Positions 8,436 through 17,402 of a DNA stretch of 51,545 bases are shown piece after piece. How positions within the stretch are numbered: the first letter of the stretch is position 1; the number at the start of each line of letters is the position of its first letter. Made by a program: the position numbers and the translations under genes. Origin of the DNA: Gammaproteobacteria bacterium (GTDB taxonomy: Bacteria > Pseudomonadota > Gammaproteobacteria > Thiohalomonadales > Thiohalomonadaceae); NCBI GenBank assembly GCA_026196575.1, contig JAPHSX010000065.1:1-51545 (forward strand), in the 5' to 3' direction. Below the pieces are notes generated by a model that did not search any database, had not been told where the DNA came from, and saw only the letters and a list, made by a program, of their open reading frames with translations.

Positions 8436-8645
8436 ATGAGCGAGAGTGCCAGGGCGCAACAGCTCGCCCTCGCCGAGGCGGTGCGCCGCGCCTGTATCGA
8501 CGCGGCCCGCAACGGCTACCGGCGCGCCGCCATCAGCGGCCTCTGTCCCGAAGGGGCGCAAGAGGCCGCCCTGGGGGCGATCGAAATGGCCAACCTCGAA
8601 CCGATCATCGCGGCACTCGAGATGGCCACATCAGACCACGGATAG
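8436..8645 (+). CDS. Small conserved-type protein downstream of ubiUV
   Basis: 69 residues, helical, without signal or membrane segment. The pattern AVRRACIDAARNGYRRAAISGLCPEGAQEAALGAIEMANL resembles a short protein that I believe recurs in proteobacteria, sometimes labelled acetyltransferase without support. Two cysteines (residues 20 and 37) are present. It starts nine bases after the ubiV stop and so is probably in the same transcript. That position is where a ubiquinone partner such as ubiT might be expected, but this protein is far too short to be an SCP2-domain protein. Function unknown. The overlapping frames at 8402 and 8446 are judged spurious. Confidence 0.62.
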   Translation: MSESARAQQLALAEAVRRACIDAARNGYRRAAISGLCPEGAQEAALGAIEMANLEPIIAALEMATSDHG

Positions 8646-8723
8646 ACGGGAAGCGCCGGGGCAACACCGTCACGACATACAACACCCCCACCCCGTCCCA
8701 ATCCTGTTCCGGGCCGTTGCCTC

Positions 8724-9092
8724 TCAGCGCGGTTCGGGACGGCTCCAGAGAAAGAGGACGACGGCACCAAACAACACCGCCAACCCGGCCAGGAGCCAAG
8801 GGTTATCGAGGCGCCAGTACATCACCCCCCAACTACCGACAAGGAGCAGCAGCGCGAGGCGCTTGCCACGGCGCGACACCGCCCCCTGCTCCTCCCAGTC
8901 AATAAGCAGGGAGCCCAGTTGGGGGTGGGCATAGAGCCAGCGATGGAGCCGTGTCGAACCACGGGCGGCAAACCAGGCGCTCAGCAGCAGAAAGGGGACG
9001 GTCGGCAGGCCGGGCAGCGCAATGCCGATGATCGCCAGCACAAGAAAGAGGTAGGCGAGCAGCAACGCGGGCCAGCGGATCAAGCGTGACAT
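8724..9092 (-). CDS. YbaN/DUF454 inner-membrane protein
   Basis: 122 residues with the DUF454 layout: a hydrophobic N-terminus, the signature IIGIALPGLPTVPFLLLSAWFAARGS, the loop HRWLYAHPQLGSLLIDWEEQGAVSRRGK, and two further membrane segments (about residues 78-96 and 98-115). The family is widespread (YbaN in E. coli) and functionally unassigned. It is convergent with the small gene after ubiV; the 78-base gap shows no terminator. Downstream of mnmH on the same strand, 81 bases away. Confidence 0.85.
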   Translation of the reverse strand: MSRLIRWPALLLAYLFLVLAIIGIALPGLPTVPFLLLSAWFAARGSTRLHRWLYAHPQLGSLLIDWEEQGAVSRRGKRLALLLLVGSWGVMYWRLDNPWLLAGLAVLFGAVVLFLWSRPEPR

Positions 9093-9173
9093 GGACAGGG
9101 GGCGGCGGCGTGCCGCAGGCCGCCGGGCGGGGTGATGCGGTCCGGATTTACACGCAGGTGCCGGGGCAAGGTG

Positions 9174-10292
9174 TCACGGCTGGTAACGAATACCCTGTTG
9201 CGCCAGGTAGTCGATAACCGCCGCCCGCTCGCCCTTGAAGGCGATCTGTTTTTCGTTGCTCTGAATCTGGTAGTCATACATCGGGTCGTAGTAGTTGCCG
9301 AGCAGTTCGCGGATCCAGTCGCGGTGGGCGTCAAACTCGCCGTGATCGCGCTGTTGTGCGATGGCGCCCTGCATCACGGCGCGCAGTTGGGCGTGGCGCG
9401 CGGCGCCAAGGCGCTTCTTGATCTTGTCGAGGCTGGCGAGCAGGTAGTCGGCCCACTGGTTAAAACCTTCCGCCTCGCCGTAGAGGGCGGCGTGTTCGGC
9501 CAGCGCCTCGTGGATGTACTCCTGGTGGGTGTTCTCCACCCGCTCTTCCAGGCTCGCCTCAAGCAGCACCAGCGGCGAGTCGCGGAACTTGTCGCGAATG
9601 GCGTCGGGCATAAAGCAGGAGCCAACATTGCGGTGCTCATCCTCCACCACGAAGGGGGGGTTGCCGGCGGCGCGCAGCTTGATGAGCTCAATGGAGAGGG
9701 CGTTCTCGAAGCTGATCTGGCGCGGCTGCGGGGTGGCGTGGTTGCCGAAGGCGGAGCCACGGTGCCAGGCGAGCCCCTCCAGGTCGACCATCGGTGAGAG
9801 CTTATGCAGCAGCAGGGTCTTGCCGACCCCGGTGCGCCCGCCGATGACGATGGGGTGTACCTCACGCGCGCTCACCTCCAGCTCGTCGATAAGAAAACGG
9901 CGCAGCGCCTTGTAGCCGCCGCGGATACGCGGATAGCGGATGCCGCTCGCCTCATAGAGCCACCGCTGGGCGATCTTCGAGCGCATACCGCCGCGAAAGC
10001 AGTAGAGCACGCCGTCGGGGTGGCTTTCTGCGAAGGCCCGCCACGCGGCGATACGCTCATCCTTTTTCTTGCCGGTGACCAGCTCGTGGCCGAGGTCGAT
10101 GGCGGCGTTCTGTCCCAGGTGCTTGTACTGCCTGCCGATCTGCTCGCGCTCGGCATCATTGATGAGACAGTGATTTTCGGCATGGGGAAAGGCACCCTGG
10201 TAGAACTCGACGGGGGCGCGCACGTCGAGCAGCGGTACCCCCTCGATAACCAGGCGGCGGAAATCTTCTACCTGTGGCAGCTCTTCTGACAT
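9174..10292 (-). CDS. mnmH: tRNA 2-selenouridine synthase MnmH
   Basis: 372 residues. An N-terminal rhodanese domain (LLDVRAPVEFYQGAFPHAEN) with catalytic Cys98 in VLYCFRGGMRS is followed by a P-loop domain (GGRTGVGKT, about residues 144-152). The enzyme geranylates 2-thiouridine at the wobble base and replaces sulfur with selenium from selenophosphate. The length fits the E. coli protein (364). The start at 10292 is 13 bases after the selD stop; the open frame continues upstream through selD but without homology. The pairing with selD shows where the selenium donor is used in this genome; no selA or selB is in view. Confidence 0.95.
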   Translation of the reverse strand: MSEELPQVEDFRRLVIEGVPLLDVRAPVEFYQGAFPHAENHCLINDAEREQIGRQYKHLGQNAAIDLGHELVTGKKKDERIAAWRAFAESHPDGVLYCFRGGMRSKIAQRWLYEASGIRYPRIRGGYKALRRFLIDELEVSAREVHPIVIGGRTGVGKTLLLHKLSPMVDLEGLAWHRGSAFGNHATPQPRQISFENALSIELIKLRAAGNPPFVVEDEHRNVGSCFMPDAIRDKFRDSPLVLLEASLEERVENTHQEYIHEALAEHAALYGEAEGFNQWADYLLASLDKIKKRLGAARHAQLRAVMQGAIAQQRDHGEFDAHRDWIRELLGNYYDPMYDYQIQSNEKQIAFKGERAAVIDYLAQQGIRYQP

Positions 10293-10305
10293 GGGGCAGG
10301 GCTTG

Positions 10306-11349
10306 TTATTTGATGGTAATGAGCGGGCCGTCGCCCACCTCCAGCAGGCGTCCGATGGGCAGCAGCTCCATCCCCTCGGCCACGGTGACGGCATAGAACT
10401 CCGCCTCGCACTCCGGGTCAACAGCCACCAGCAGGCCGCCGGAGGTCTGCGGGTCACAGAGCAGGGCGCGCTGGGTGTCGCTCATCGCGCCGACCTTGTG
10501 GCCGTAGCTGGCGAAATTGCGCTCGGCACCGCCCGGTGAGCAGCCCATGGCGATGTACTCCTCGATATGGGGCAGCCTGGGCACCGCGGCGTAGTCAATC
10601 TCGGCACGCACCCCGCTCCCCTCGCACATCTCGCGCAGATGGCCAAGCAGACCGAAACCGGTAACGTCGGTCATCGCCCTGACCCCGCCAAGCTGGCCGA
10701 AGGCGGTGCCGATCTGGTTGAGCTGGCACATGGTGTCGGGGGCAAGACGCTCATGTTCTGGCTGCAAGAGCCCCTTCTTGCCCGCGGTGGTGAGGATACC
10801 GATCCCCAGCGGCTTGGTGAGATAGAGGCGGCAGCCGGGGGTGGCGGTGTTGTTCTGCTTGATCTTGTGGTTGTCGACGAGGCCGGTGACGGCGAGGCCG
10901 AAGATCGGCTCCGGCGAGTCGATGGAGTGGCCACCGGCCAGCGGGATCCCCGCATCGCGGCAGGCGGCACGACCACCGTCCACCACCTGGGCGGCGACCT
11001 CCGGCCCCAGCTTGTCGATGGGCCAGCCGAAGATGGCGATGGCCATCAACGGCTGGCCACCCATGGCATAGACATCGGAGATGGCGTTGGTGGCGGCGAT
11101 ACGCCCGAACTCGAAGGGGTCATCGACGATGGGCATGAAGAAGTCGGTGGTGCTGATCACCGAGCGGCCGTCGCCCAGGTCATAGGCGGCGGCGTCGTCG
11201 CGCGAATCGTTGCCCACCAGCAGCCGCGGGTCAAGCGGCACGGCAAAGCCGCTGTTGAGGATCTCCTCCAGCAAGTTGGGGGCGATCTTGCAGCCGCAGC
11301 CGGAGCCATGGCTGTATTCGGTCATGCGGATAGCGGGCTTCTGTGACAT
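10306..11349 (-). CDS. selD: Selenophosphate synthase SelD
   Basis: 347 residues. The N-terminal [12 protein letters not shown] carries Cys18 at the catalytic position (Cys17 in E. coli), so this is the Cys form and needs no UGA recoding. An ATP-binding AIR-synthase-like core follows ([49 protein letters not shown]). It makes selenophosphate from selenide and ATP. It is the first gene of a two-gene unit with mnmH and diverges from the Sel1-repeat gene across 123 bases. Confidence 0.96.
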   Translation of the reverse strand: MSQKPAIRMTEYSHGSGCGCKIAPNLLEEILNSGFAVPLDPRLLVGNDSRDDAAAYDLGDGRSVISTTDFFMPIVDDPFEFGRIAATNAISDVYAMGGQPLMAIAIFGWPIDKLGPEVAAQVVDGGRAACRDAGIPLAGGHSIDSPEPIFGLAVTGLVDNHKIKQNNTATPGCRLYLTKPLGIGILTTAGKKGLLQPEHERLAPDTMCQLNQIGTAFGQLGGVRAMTDVTGFGLLGHLREMCEGSGVRAEIDYAAVPRLPHIEEYIAMGCSPGGAERNFASYGHKVGAMSDTQRALLCDPQTSGGLLVAVDPECEAEFYAVTVAEGMELLPIGRLLEVGDGPLITIK

Positions 11350-11472
11350 GGTGCTTCGTTACCTGTTTGCAGGGTGCATATTGAGGACGCCGATTATACC
11401 ATGTCGCCGCTGCTTCGCCGATGCGCCAGCCAGCGGGCCTGGCTGACGCCGCCACTTGATGAGTAACTGAAG

Positions 11473-11937
11473 ATGAACAAGATATCGGGTTTACTGTTGC
11501 CACTGCTCCTGCTGTACGGTGCGCTGACGCACGCCGCGCCGCCGGCGGAGATAGCCACGCTGCAACAGGGGGCGGCAGCGGGCAACGCCTATGACCAACT
11601 CAATCTGGGCGCGGCCTATGACCACGGCATTGGCGTGGCGCGTGATATCGACAAGGCATTGCACTGGTACCAGCGGGCGGCGGAACAGGGGGTGGCCGAG
11701 GCGCAGTTCAACCTGGCCCACCTGCTGGTGACCGAGGAGATCAGCACAGTGGCCGCCGCCGAGTGGATGGAGAAGGCGGCGCGGCAGGGGCTGCTTGATG
11801 CCGAATACCTGATGGGGGCGATCCATGCCGAGGGGATCGGGGTTGAGGTGAATCCACAGGAGGCGCGCCGCTGGTGGCAGCGGGCGGCGGCCAGGGGGCA
11901 TACCGAGGCACAACGTCTGCTCAAGGAGATGAAGTAG
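11473..11937 (+). CDS. Exported Sel1-repeat (TPR-like) protein
   Basis: 154 residues. A signal peptide (residues 1-21, LLLPLLLLYGALTHA then APP) is followed by three Sel1-like repeats, at about residues 40-75 (NLGAAYDHGIGVARDIDKAL), 76-110 and 112-146 (YLMGAIHAEGIGVEVNPQEA). Sel1 repeats are scaffold helices for protein contacts; a periplasmic adaptor is likely but no partner is indicated. It starts behind GTAACTGAAG, a weak RBS. The next gene, typA, starts 128 bases downstream and has its own AT-rich promoter-like region. Confidence 0.85.
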   Translation: MNKISGLLLPLLLLYGALTHAAPPAEIATLQQGAAAGNAYDQLNLGAAYDHGIGVARDIDKALHWYQRAAEQGVAEAQFNLAHLLVTEEISTVAAAEWMEKAARQGLLDAEYLMGAIHAEGIGVEVNPQEARRWWQRAAARGHTEAQRLLKEMK

Positions 11938-11976
11938 CACGGCGTAGCGGCGGGGATCGGGCACTGTTTTATTATT

Positions 11977-12008
11977 TTTATGTGGAGCGCGCCGCTTTCA
12001 GGTACAAT
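11977..12008 (+). promoter_or_regulatory. Possible promoter of typA
   Basis: A TACAAT (12003-12008) -10-like element lies 57 bases before the GTG start in a locally AT-rich stretch. The -35 region (TTTATG/TTATGT, 11977-11983) is poor and the spacer long, so only the -10 is suggestive. Confidence 0.3.
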
Positions 12009-12065
12009 CGCGCCCTATTTCGCCCCAATACGCCACATTCTGCCCCATTAACCGGAACTACCCCC

Positions 12066-13883
12066 GTGATTGAGAACCTTCGCAACATCGCCATTATCGC
12101 CCACGTTGACCACGGCAAAACTACCCTGGTCGATCAACTCCTGAAGCAGTCCGACACCCTCGATGCGCGCACCCAGCTTGCCGAGCGCGCCATGGACTCC
12201 AACGATCAGGAGCGTGAACGCGGCATTACCATCCTCGCCAAGCCCACCGCCATCAAGTGGGGCAAGTACCACATCAACATCGTCGACACCCCCGGCCACG
12301 CCGACTTCGGCGGCGAGGTGGAGCGCGTGCTCTCCATGGTCGACTCGGTACTGCTGCTGGTCGATGCGGTCGAGGGGCCAATGCCGCAGACCCGTTTTGT
12401 GACCCAGAAGGCGCTGGCGCGCGGCCTCAAGCCGATCGTGGTGGTGAACAAGGTAGACCGCCCGGCGGCGCGTCCCGAGTGGGCGCTGGACCAGACCTTC
12501 GACCTCTTCGACCGTCTCGGTGCCACCGATGAGCAGCTCGACTTCCCGGTGGTCTACGCCTCCGGCCTTGGCGGCTTCTCCGGCCTGACACCCGATGTGC
12601 GCTCCGGCACCATGGAGCCGCTGCTGCAGACTGTGGTCGACAAGGTACACCCGCCGCAGGTCGAGCTGGAGGATCCCTTCCAGCTGCAGGTCTCGCAGCT
12701 CGATTACAACAGCTACACCGGCGTCATCGGCATTGGCCGTATCGCCCGTGGCCGCATCAAGGCCAACACCCCGGTGACGGTGGTGGACAAAGAGGGCAAA
12801 CGACGCAACGGCCGCGTATTGCAACTGTATGGCTTTATGGGGCTGGAGCGTATCGAGGTGCAGGAGGCACAGGCGGGCGACATCGTCTGTTTCACCGGTC
12901 TGGACCCGCTCAATATCTCCGACACCCTCTGCGACCCCAACGCCGTGGAGGCGCTGGCCCCGCTGTCGGTGGATCAGCCGACCGTGAGCATGACCTTCCA
13001 GGTCAACAACTCCCCCTTCGCCGGTAAGGATGGCAAGTACGTCACCTCACGTCAGATTAAGGAACGCCTCGATCAGGAGCTGATCCACAACGTGGCGCTG
13101 CGCGTGGAGCAGGGCTCGGATCCGGACAAGTTCCGCGTCTCCGGCCGTGGCGAGCTGCACCTCTCGGTGCTGATTGAGAACATGCGCCGCGAGGGGTTCG
13201 AGCTGGGCGTCTCCCGTCCCGAGGTCATTATCCGCACCATCGACGGCGAACCGCAGGAACCCTTCGAGCAGGTCACCGTCGACGTCGAGGAGCAGCACCA
13301 GGGCGGCGTAATGGAGCGGCTGGGGATACGCGGCGGCGACCTGAAGAACATGGTGCCCGACGGGCGTGGCCGGGTGCGCCTCGACTACATCATGCCGGCC
13401 CGTGGCCTTATCGGTTTTCGTACCGACTTCCTCACCGCCACCCAGGGTTCGGGGCTGCTCTACAGCGTCTTTGACCACTACGGCCCGTTCAAGCGCGGTG
13501 ACTACGGCAGCCGCAAGAACGGGGTGATGATCGCCAACGCCACCGGCAAGGCGCTGACCAACTCCATCTACAACCTGCAGGAGCGTGGCCGCATGTTCAT
13601 CGGCCATGGCGATGAGGTCTACGAGGGGATGGTTATCGGCCTGCACTCGCGCAGCAATGACCTGGTGGTGAACGCCCTCAAGGGCAAGCAGCTGACCAAC
13701 GTGCGTGCCTCAGGCACCGACGAGGCGCAGGTGCTCACCCCGCCGGTGGTGCACACCCTGGAGCAGGCGCTGGAGTTCATCGACGACGATGAGCTGGTCG
13801 AGGTGACCCCCAACCACATCCGCCTGCGCAAGAAGCTGCTCAATGAGCATGAGCGCAAGAAGGCCGGGCGCGGCAAGGAGTAG
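12066..13883 (+). CDS. typA: Ribosome-associated GTPase TypA/BipA
   Basis: 605 residues from GTG 12066, matching the usual 600-615. [16 protein letters not shown] (G1), [11 protein letters not shown] (G2), [14 protein letters not shown] (G3) and VVNKVDRP (G4) define the translational GTPase domain. Beta-barrel, EF-G III/V-like ([16 protein letters not shown]) and BipA-specific C-terminal domains follow. BipA assists 50S assembly and growth under cold or stress. The frame is open 64 codons further upstream through the Sel1 gene, but the family begins with the residues encoded at 12066. A strong hairpin terminator follows. Confidence 0.97.
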   Translation: MIENLRNIAIIAHVDHGKTTLVDQLLKQSDTLDARTQLAERAMDSNDQERERGITILAKPTAIKWGKYHINIVDTPGHADFGGEVERVLSMVDSVLLLVDAVEGPMPQTRFVTQKALARGLKPIVVVNKVDRPAARPEWALDQTFDLFDRLGATDEQLDFPVVYASGLGGFSGLTPDVRSGTMEPLLQTVVDKVHPPQVELEDPFQLQVSQLDYNSYTGVIGIGRIARGRIKANTPVTVVDKEGKRRNGRVLQLYGFMGLERIEVQEAQAGDIVCFTGLDPLNISDTLCDPNAVEALAPLSVDQPTVSMTFQVNNSPFAGKDGKYVTSRQIKERLDQELIHNVALRVEQGSDPDKFRVSGRGELHLSVLIENMRREGFELGVSRPEVIIRTIDGEPQEPFEQVTVDVEEQHQGGVMERLGIRGGDLKNMVPDGRGRVRLDYIMPARGLIGFRTDFLTATQGSGLLYSVFDHYGPFKRGDYGSRKNGVMIANATGKALTNSIYNLQERGRMFIGHGDEVYEGMVIGLHSRSNDLVVNALKGKQLTNVRASGTDEAQVLTPPVVHTLEQALEFIDDDELVEVTPNHIRLRKKLLNEHERKKAGRGKE

Positions 13884-13902
13884 AGGCCGGGAAGTGCGTA
13901 CA

Positions 13903-13927
13903 AAAACGGGGCCGAGTGCCCCGTTTT
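13903..13927 (+). terminator. Terminator after typA
   Basis: A perfect 10-base inverted repeat AAAACGGGGC / GCCCCGTTTT with a 5-base CGAGT loop, ending in TTTT. It lies 19 bases after the typA stop. The A-run on the other side would also allow function on the opposite strand. Confidence 0.85.
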
Positions 13928-13991
13928 CATACCCACGACAAAAAGGCGATTACACCGCGTTATTTGACAGCGCGATGGAATTATTTTGTCT

Positions 13992-14000
13992 TGCTACACT
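13992..14000 (+). promoter_or_regulatory. Possible extended -10 promoter of the OmpA-like gene
   Basis: TGCTACACT (13992-14000) fits an extended -10 (TG-n-TACACT) 36 bases before the ATG at 14037. A TTGACA at 13964-13969 is too far upstream (25 bases) to be its -35. Confidence 0.35.
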
Positions 14001-14036
14001 CTATAGTACTTAGTGTTTTTTAATGGAGTAGACAGG

Positions 14037-14693
14037 ATGAAGCGGTTAACGATTTTTGTGGCAGTGGGAACCCTGGCGCTGGGCGGTTGCGCCACCACCA
14101 GCGAGACCGATGATGGCGGTGCCGACAAGGCGACCGCCGGGGCGATCATCGGCGGCATTGTTGGCGGGGTGATTGCCAACAACACCGGCAGGCAGTCCAG
14201 CGGCAAGACCGCGCTGGGGGTGATGGCCGGCGCCGTGGCGGGCGGGGTGATTGGCGACTCGATGGACAGGAAGGAGACCTCACTGCGCCAGATCGCCTCC
14301 GAACGCGATGCCAAGGATATGGAGATCGTGCGGGTGCGTGAGGATCTGCTGCGCATCAGCGTCTCCTCCGAGGCCTCATTCGATTTTGATCGTGCCGAGC
14401 TGAAGCCGGAGTTCAAGCCGACCCTCAACAAGGTGGCCGATGTGCTCTACAACGACCCCAATCAGCGCATTCGCGTGGTCGGCCACACCGACAGCCGGGG
14501 TAGCGATGCCTACAACCAGGGGCTCTCCGAGCGTCGTGCCCAGGCCACCGCCAGCTATCTCATCAGTCAGGGGGTTGCCTCCTCCCAGGTGACGGTGGAG
14601 GGGCGTGGCGAGAGTGAGCCGCGCGCCGATAACGCCACCGCCGAGGGGCGGGCGCAGAATCGCCGCGTCGAGATCTTCCTGCAGCAGTTCTAG
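14037..14693 (+). CDS. OmpA-family lipoprotein with glycine-zipper segment
   Basis: 218 residues. A lipoprotein signal peptide ends in LALGGC (Cys18). Residues about 36-80 form a Gly-rich zipper-like membrane-interacting segment (AIIGGIVGGVIANNTG; GVMAGAVAGGVIGDSM). The C-terminal half is an OmpA-like peptidoglycan-binding domain (FDFDRAELKPEF; VVGHTDSRGSDAYNQGLSERRA; NRRVEIFL). This architecture is like YiaD/Pal-type proteins that tie the outer membrane to peptidoglycan. Start at 14037 after GGAG, rather than the GTG at 14013, because the signal peptide begins there. Confidence 0.9.
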   Translation: MKRLTIFVAVGTLALGGCATTSETDDGGADKATAGAIIGGIVGGVIANNTGRQSSGKTALGVMAGAVAGGVIGDSMDRKETSLRQIASERDAKDMEIVRVREDLLRISVSSEASFDFDRAELKPEFKPTLNKVADVLYNDPNQRIRVVGHTDSRGSDAYNQGLSERRAQATASYLISQGVASSQVTVEGRGESEPRADNATAEGRAQNRRVEIFLQQF

Positions 14694-14772
14694 GAGTCCA
14701 CCCGCAGGTCTGCCGCCGTGACGGGAAATGGCCCGGTCACGGCTCCAACTCTCATGCGGAGCGCGCCTTGCC

Positions 14773-15723
14773 ATGCATATCCTCTATCCCGATCTCCATC
14801 CCTATGTGCAACACACCCTGGCGGTAGATGAACCCCATCTGCTGCATCTGGAGGAGTGCGGCAACCCCTTGGGCATTCCGGTACTGTTTGTCCACGGCGG
14901 GCCGGGGGCGGGCTGCGAGCCCTATCACCGCCGCTTCTTCGACCCGCAACGCTACCGCATCATCCTCTTTGATCAGCGCGGTTGTGGCCGCTCCACCCCC
15001 CACGCCGCACTGGAGAACAACACCACCCAGGCGCTGGTGGCCGACATGGAGACGATCCGCGAGCACCTGGGGATCGACAAGTGGCTGCTGTTCGGCGGCT
15101 CCTGGGGCTCCACCCTCAGCCTGGTCTATGCCCAGAGCCACCCCGAGCGGGTGCTGGGACTGGTGGTGCGCGGCATCTTTCTCTGCCGCCCACAGGAGAT
15201 CGCCTGGTTCTACCAACAGGGGGCGAGCCGCCTCTTTCCCGACTACTGGCAGGAGTACCTCGCCCCGATCCCCGAGGCGGAGCGCGGTGAGCTGCTGCAC
15301 GCCTATCATCGCCGCCTCACCGGCGAGGATGAGATGGCGCGCATGGCGGCCGCCAAGGCATGGTCGCTGTGGGAGGGGCGAACCGCCACCCTCAAGCCCA
15401 GCGAGTCGGTGATTAATCATTTCGGCAACCCCTTTACCGCACTCTCGCTGGCACGCATCGAATGCCACTACTTCGTTAATGACAGTTTTCTTGAATCAAA
15501 CCAGATCCTGCGCGATGCCGGACGCCTCAAGGGCATTCCCGGTGTTATCGTGCATGGCCGCTACGATGTGATCTGCCCGCTGGAGAACGCCTGGCAACTC
15601 GCCCAACTCTGGCCCGAGGCGCAGTTGAAGGTGATCGCCGATGCCGGCCATGCCGCCTCCGAACCCGGCATTATTAACGCCCTGGTGCAGGCCACCGACG
15701 ACTTTGCCGATCAGCTGGCATGA
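14773..15723 (+). CDS. pip: Proline iminopeptidase
   Basis: 316 residues, alpha/beta hydrolase. [20 protein letters not shown] is the oxyanion-hole block of the prolyl iminopeptidase family, [13 protein letters not shown] follows, and [10 protein letters not shown] contains the nucleophile Ser. The catalytic Asp is in [12 protein letters not shown] and the His in [10 protein letters not shown]. It removes N-terminal proline from peptides in the cytoplasm. Start at ATG 14773 ([11 protein letters not shown]), the conserved N-terminus; the frame is open upstream without similarity. Its TGA overlaps the dtd ATG (ATGA). Confidence 0.93.
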   Translation: MHILYPDLHPYVQHTLAVDEPHLLHLEECGNPLGIPVLFVHGGPGAGCEPYHRRFFDPQRYRIILFDQRGCGRSTPHAALENNTTQALVADMETIREHLGIDKWLLFGGSWGSTLSLVYAQSHPERVLGLVVRGIFLCRPQEIAWFYQQGASRLFPDYWQEYLAPIPEAERGELLHAYHRRLTGEDEMARMAAAKAWSLWEGRTATLKPSESVINHFGNPFTALSLARIECHYFVNDSFLESNQILRDAGRLKGIPGVIVHGRYDVICPLENAWQLAQLWPEAQLKVIADAGHAASEPGIINALVQATDDFADQLA

Positions 15724-16193
15724 TCGGCCTGTTGCAGCGGGTGAGCGAGGCGGCGGTGCGCGTGGAGGGGGAGAGCGTGGGTGCCATCGGTCGCGGCCTG
15801 CTGGTACTGCTGGGGGTGGAGCGGGGTGACCGCGAGGAGCAGGCCGACCGCCTGCTGGAGCGTCTGCTCGGCTACCGCGTCTTTGCCGATACCGCCGGCA
15901 AGATGAATCTCAGTCTGCGTGATATCGGGGGGGGATTGTTGCTGGTACCGCAGTTCACCCTGCCCGCCGACACCCGCAAGGGAAACCGTCCCGGCTTCAC
16001 CCCTGCCGCCCCGCCCGTCGAGGGGCGGCGCCTGTTCGACTATGTGGTGGCGCGGGCGCGCGCCGCACACCCCGTCGTGGCGAGCGGGGTGTTTGGCGCC
16101 GAGATGCAGGTAGCACTGATTAACGACGGGCCGGTCACCTTCTGGCTACAACAGCCGCCGCAACAGGGAGATACGCTACAGCGCCTGCAGTAA
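15720..16193 (+). CDS. dtd: D-aminoacyl-tRNA deacylase Dtd
   Basis: 157 residues. The N-terminal [41 protein letters not shown] and [10 protein letters not shown] are DTD signatures. DTD hydrolyses D-amino acids (and glycine) mischarged on tRNA, and its cross-subunit Gly-cisPro motif is NDGPVT. An oddity is that the usual SQ-x-T-L segment reads VPQFTL: residue 77, normally Ser, is Pro. The nucleotides (GTACCGCAG) are unambiguous. Four-base overlap with pip upstream, a common arrangement in gammaproteobacteria. Its last 18 bases overlap the convergent lipoprotein gene. Confidence 0.95.
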   Translation: MIGLLQRVSEAAVRVEGESVGAIGRGLLVLLGVERGDREEQADRLLERLLGYRVFADTAGKMNLSLRDIGGGLLLVPQFTLPADTRKGNRPGFTPAAPPVEGRRLFDYVVARARAAHPVVASGVFGAEMQVALINDGPVTFWLQQPPQQGDTLQRLQ

Positions 16194-16688
16194 CTCACTG
16201 CGCTTGCTGTGGTACTCCTCTTCGCTGATCAGCCCCTCATCAAACAGATCTTTTAGCTGCCGCAGCCGCTGCTTTAACCCAGGGGTAACGGCTGGCGGTT
16301 GCGCCACCTCGCTCGCGGCGGGTTCTGCAACGGGGGCGAGCGCGGGCAGCGCCTCTGCGGCCGTGCCGGCATCGCAAGTGAGACGGGCCGTGATTCCCTC
16401 GTTGATCACCCGACTGCTAACGGTGGCGATAAAGGGTTCACAACCCGGATAGACCAGCTCAATACGACCGTAGAGATGTTTTTTCGCAGGGTCGAAACTC
16501 TGCGGGAAGACATCCTGTTTGCGCAGGGTAAGCGGGGTCTGCCCCAGCGTCTCGCCCAGCACCAGCACCGAGGCGCCCACCGGCGCCGAATCGACCAGAA
16601 ACTGATCGCGCGAGGAGGAGAAGAGCGGGTTACCGCTGCAACCGACTAGCGGCAGTGCAAGGAGTACGGAGAGGTGTCGATAACGCAT
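16176..16688 (-). CDS. Lipoprotein with PEGA-like and SHOCT domains
   Basis: 170 residues from ATG 16688 (RBS AGGAC). A lipobox ends in LVGC at Cys17. Residues about 28-105 look like a PEGA-type beta domain ([26 protein letters not shown]), then an Ala/Pro-rich linker. The C-terminus is a SHOCT module ([30 protein letters not shown]), a short helical oligomerisation motif. It is predicted membrane-anchored and periplasmic or outer-membrane; the function is unknown. The 3' end overlaps dtd by 18 bases. Confidence 0.8.
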   Translation of the reverse strand: MRYRHLSVLLALPLVGCSGNPLFSSSRDQFLVDSAPVGASVLVLGETLGQTPLTLRKQDVFPQSFDPAKKHLYGRIELVYPGCEPFIATVSSRVINEGITARLTCDAGTAAEALPALAPVAEPAASEVAQPPAVTPGLKQRLRQLKDLFDEGLISEEEYHSKRSELLQAL

Positions 16689-16818
16689 GGTGAGTGTCCT
16701 TGTTTTTGTGGCATTATTACCGCAACCGGGCGGCGGGTAAACCCCAGCCGCAGTGTCGCTGCATTTGACTGGTGATCTTTCGGGTACGGTGGTGCCCGGC
16801 AACATAAAAGAGGGTTCC

Positions 16819-17331
16819 ATGCACTACGATGTCAGCGCGGCAGAGATGAATGATGCCAAACATCCCCACGAAATATTTCTGATCAATCTCATCACCAACC
16901 ACATCCTGATCTTTGTCGGCCTGCTCGGCATGGCCAAAACCTGTCCGTGGGTAATGCTGATCACCCCGGCCATCTCCATCGGCGTGCTGGGTTATGTGAT
17001 GGTGCGGGCACGCAGTAAATTGCAGGGCGCCAGCTGGTTTGCCGCCTGCCACTGGCAGCTCTGTGCCCGGCGCAGCCGGCTTTTTATTGGCATGATGGCG
17101 GTGGCGGCGCTGGTACTTGGCGGGTTGTTGCTCTCGGTCGGGTGGGACACCTCGCAACTCAAACCCGGCCACTACGCCCTCGGTGGTGTCTCGGCGCTGC
17201 CCGTCCTGCTCTTTGTCATGGTGCTTATCGTGATGGAGTCGGATGCCCTGCACAAGGCGAAGAGCGGTGAGGTGCCGCAGTGGCTGGTGGAGAAGTACCC
17301 CAATCCACAGGCGAAAGCCCGCACCGAATAG
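16819..17331 (+). CDS. Unknown four-helix inner-membrane protein
   Basis: 170 residues. A polar N-terminus (MHYDVSAAEMNDAKHPHE) leads into four predicted membrane segments at about 19-38, 44-61, 89-107 and 123-141, with a charged tail (KSGEVPQWLVEKYPNP). His17, His28, His76 and a Cys/Trp-rich loop (ASWFAACHWQLCARRSR) could in principle bind a cofactor, but I do not recognise the family. Start at 16819, preceded by AGAGGG at six bases; an upstream in-frame start at 16753 is less likely. Monocistronic: terminator directly after. Confidence 0.7.
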   Translation: MHYDVSAAEMNDAKHPHEIFLINLITNHILIFVGLLGMAKTCPWVMLITPAISIGVLGYVMVRARSKLQGASWFAACHWQLCARRSRLFIGMMAVAALVLGGLLLSVGWDTSQLKPGHYALGGVSALPVLLFVMVLIVMESDALHKAKSGEVPQWLVEKYPNPQAKARTE

Positions 17332-17349
17332 GTGCACGCACTCCCCTTC

Positions 17350-17374
17350 AAATGGCCGGATTAGCGGCCATTTT
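17350..17374 (+). terminator. Terminator after the four-helix membrane protein gene
   Basis: AAATGGCCG (17350-17358) pairs with CGGCCATTT (17365-17373) across a GATTAG loop, ending in TTTT. Confidence 0.8.
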
Positions 17375-17402
17375 CATCTGACGACATAAAAAGTGAAACT
17401 CT

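Noticed and set aside
10306-11349. Selenocysteine (in-frame UGA) in SelD
   Set aside because: The catalytic position is a Cys codon; no internal TGA is present.
13964-13969. TTGACA as -35 of the OmpA-like gene
   Set aside because: 25 bases from the best -10; spacing is incompatible.
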